Shown here piece after piece: positions 4,671 through 5,267 of a stretch of DNA of 5,267 nt (positions are counted from its first letter, which is position 1; the number at the start of each line of letters is the position of its first letter). The position numbers and the translations under genes were made by a program. This stretch comes from SLJK01 sp964567295. GTDB taxonomy: Bacteria > Bacillota > Dethiobacteria > DTU022 > UBA8154. Under the pieces are notes generated by a model. It was not told the DNA's origin. It ran no database searches and saw nothing but the letters and a program-made list of their open reading frames with translations. The DNA lies in assembly GCA_964567295.1 (NCBI GenBank), contig CAZMLU010000088.1, forward strand, positions 1 through 5,267. The letters run 5' to 3'.

Positions 4671-4708
4671 ATTTATAAAGAATGTTTTATTAAAAGGAGG
4701 AAGTCAGA

Positions 4709-4948
4709 GTGAAGATAAAAATTCTAGGTCCAGGTTGTGTTAATTGTGAAAAACTGGAGCAGCAGACTATTAATGCTTTAGCAGAACTGGGTGTAGCGGC
4801 TGACGTGGTAAAAGTAACGGACCTTAACAAAATAATGGAGCACGATATCATGATGACTCCCGGGTTGGTGATTAACGATAAAGTAAAGGTTTTTGGGCGT
4901 GTTCCCCGTCCGCAGGAGATAAAAAAATGGATCCAGGAAGAACTCTAA
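4709..4948 (+). CDS. Small thioredoxin-like redox-active disulphide protein
   Basis: A 79-residue mini-thioredoxin (thioredoxin_3/redox-active disulphide protein 2 type). It starts with a beta strand K2-I-K-I-L-G-P-G, then the active site C10-V-N-C13, a helix rich in E, L and A, a second strand V33-V-K-V-T-D, the cis-proline loop M49-T-P51-G, and the strand L53-V-I-N. The length and the absence of a signal peptide fit a cytoplasmic enzyme. Such proteins are often encoded beside DUF318/ArsP permeases, where they may reduce or hand over a thiol-bound substrate; that role is inference. GTG 4709 is preceded by AAAGGAGG (4693-4700) at eight bases. It lies 18 bases before the permease start and is clearly cotranscribed with it. 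Confidence 0.92.
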   Translation: MKIKILGPGCVNCEKLEQQTINALAELGVAADVVKVTDLNKIMEHDIMMTPGLVINDKVKVFGRVPRPQEIKKWIQEEL

Positions 4949-4966
4949 AAGGGAGATAAAACGATC

Positions 4967-5267
4967 ATGAAAGAATGGCATAAGCTTGTCATAATGGTGG
5001 GTGTATTTCTGGGCGTCTATTTTATACCTTTCGGCCATCCCGTAGTAGAGGTTTCTATTGTTGAGGCCTTCCACATGCTGCAGGAATACGCTCGCGAGCA
5101 CGTTTTGTTTTGTCTGGTTCCGGCCTTTTTTATCGCCGGAGCTATTGCTAACTTCATTTCCCAGGGCGCAGTTCTAAAATATTTTGGCAGCGGGGCGTCC
5201 AAGTGGATATCCTATCCGGTGGCTTCCTGCTCCGGTAGTGTCCTTGCCGTCTGTTCTTGCACTGTTT
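4967..5267 (+). CDS. ArsP/DUF318-family permease, N-terminal part (cut by window end)
   Basis: The first 100 residues of a permease that runs past the window edge. There is a membrane helix at about 7-23, a second at 47-66 (L-F-C-L-V-P-A-F-F-I-A-G-A-I), the stretch K71-Y-F-G, and P85-V-A-S-C-S-G then L93-A-V-C-S-C-T-V. The S-G-x3-A-V-C-S-C-T block is the hallmark of PF03773; its two Cys are conserved, and in characterised ArsP proteins this family exports trivalent methylated or aromatic arsenicals. ATG 4967 follows GGGAG (4951-4955) at 11 bases, a rather long gap. With arsR and the thioredoxin-like gene upstream, a metal(loid) efflux role is likely, although many family members have no tested substrate, so I give no gene symbol. 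Confidence 0.9.
   Translation, partial: MKEWHKLVIMVGVFLGVYFIPFGHPVVEVSIVEAFHMLQEYAREHVLFCLVPAFFIAGAIANFISQGAVLKYFGSGASKWISYPVASCSGSVLAVCSCTV

Noticed and set aside
4778..5202. Antisense frames opposite the thioredoxin-like and ArsP-type genes
   Set aside because: The sense genes are unambiguous, with CxxC and CSCT motifs.

Overview
The window looks like chromosomal DNA from an anaerobic, moderately AT-rich Firmicute, most likely a clostridial or Peptococcaceae-type bacterium. This rests on strong purine-rich ribosome binding sites, frequent GTG and TTG starts, consensus sigma-A promoters, T-tailed hairpin terminators, and gene types familiar from that group (DGC-domain proteins, split DUF318-type permeases, a CxxC mini-thioredoxin beside an ArsP-type permease). 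The assignment is inference from gene style, not a search result.

Left part (1-950) is a gene-poor boundary. It opens with the 3' end of a tRNA-like gene on the minus strand (T arm, acceptor strand and CCA), best explained as the 3' end of tmRNA or a tRNA used as an integration site, with the rest of the RNA gene absent. Then come short tandem repeats, hairpins, a composite inverted repeat at about 417-525, a short membrane reading frame with DUF5658-like residues (660-833), and a strong terminator (904-946).

Middle-left part (963-2621, plus strand) is an operon led by a PadR-family regulator with its own consensus promoter and a candidate operator. A small cupin protein without the usual metal-binding histidines follows, then two half-size permeases of the DUF318/ArsP superfamily. 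Both permeases are broken as written: the first by one extra base in a T6 run, the second by an internal deletion of roughly 50 residues plus a frame change. The bases at 2622-2727 hold remnants of further plus-strand coding and a very strong ribosome binding site that leads nowhere, which suggests a rearrangement junction.

Middle-right part (2739-3981, minus strand) is a second operon transcribed leftward: a DGC-domain putative zinc-binding protein (frameshifted), an ArsR repressor with a C-x-C-x2-C metal site, and a short SufB/SufD-like protein that lacks its N-terminal part. Its promoter (TTGACA, 17 bases, TAAAAT) is followed by a perfect ATATGC-N6-GCATAT palindrome at the predicted transcription start, a likely ArsR operator.

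Right part (4157-5267, plus strand) is a divergent operon: a second ArsR with a C-x-C site, a small thioredoxin-like protein with a C-x2-C centre, and the start of a full-length ArsP/DUF318 permease cut by the window edge. Together the window appears to be a metal(loid)-response island with three regulators and two forms of the same permease superfamily, beside an integration site and partly decayed. Several of the breaks are single-base changes in T-rich runs, so real decay and sequence error must be separated before functions are denied to these genes.
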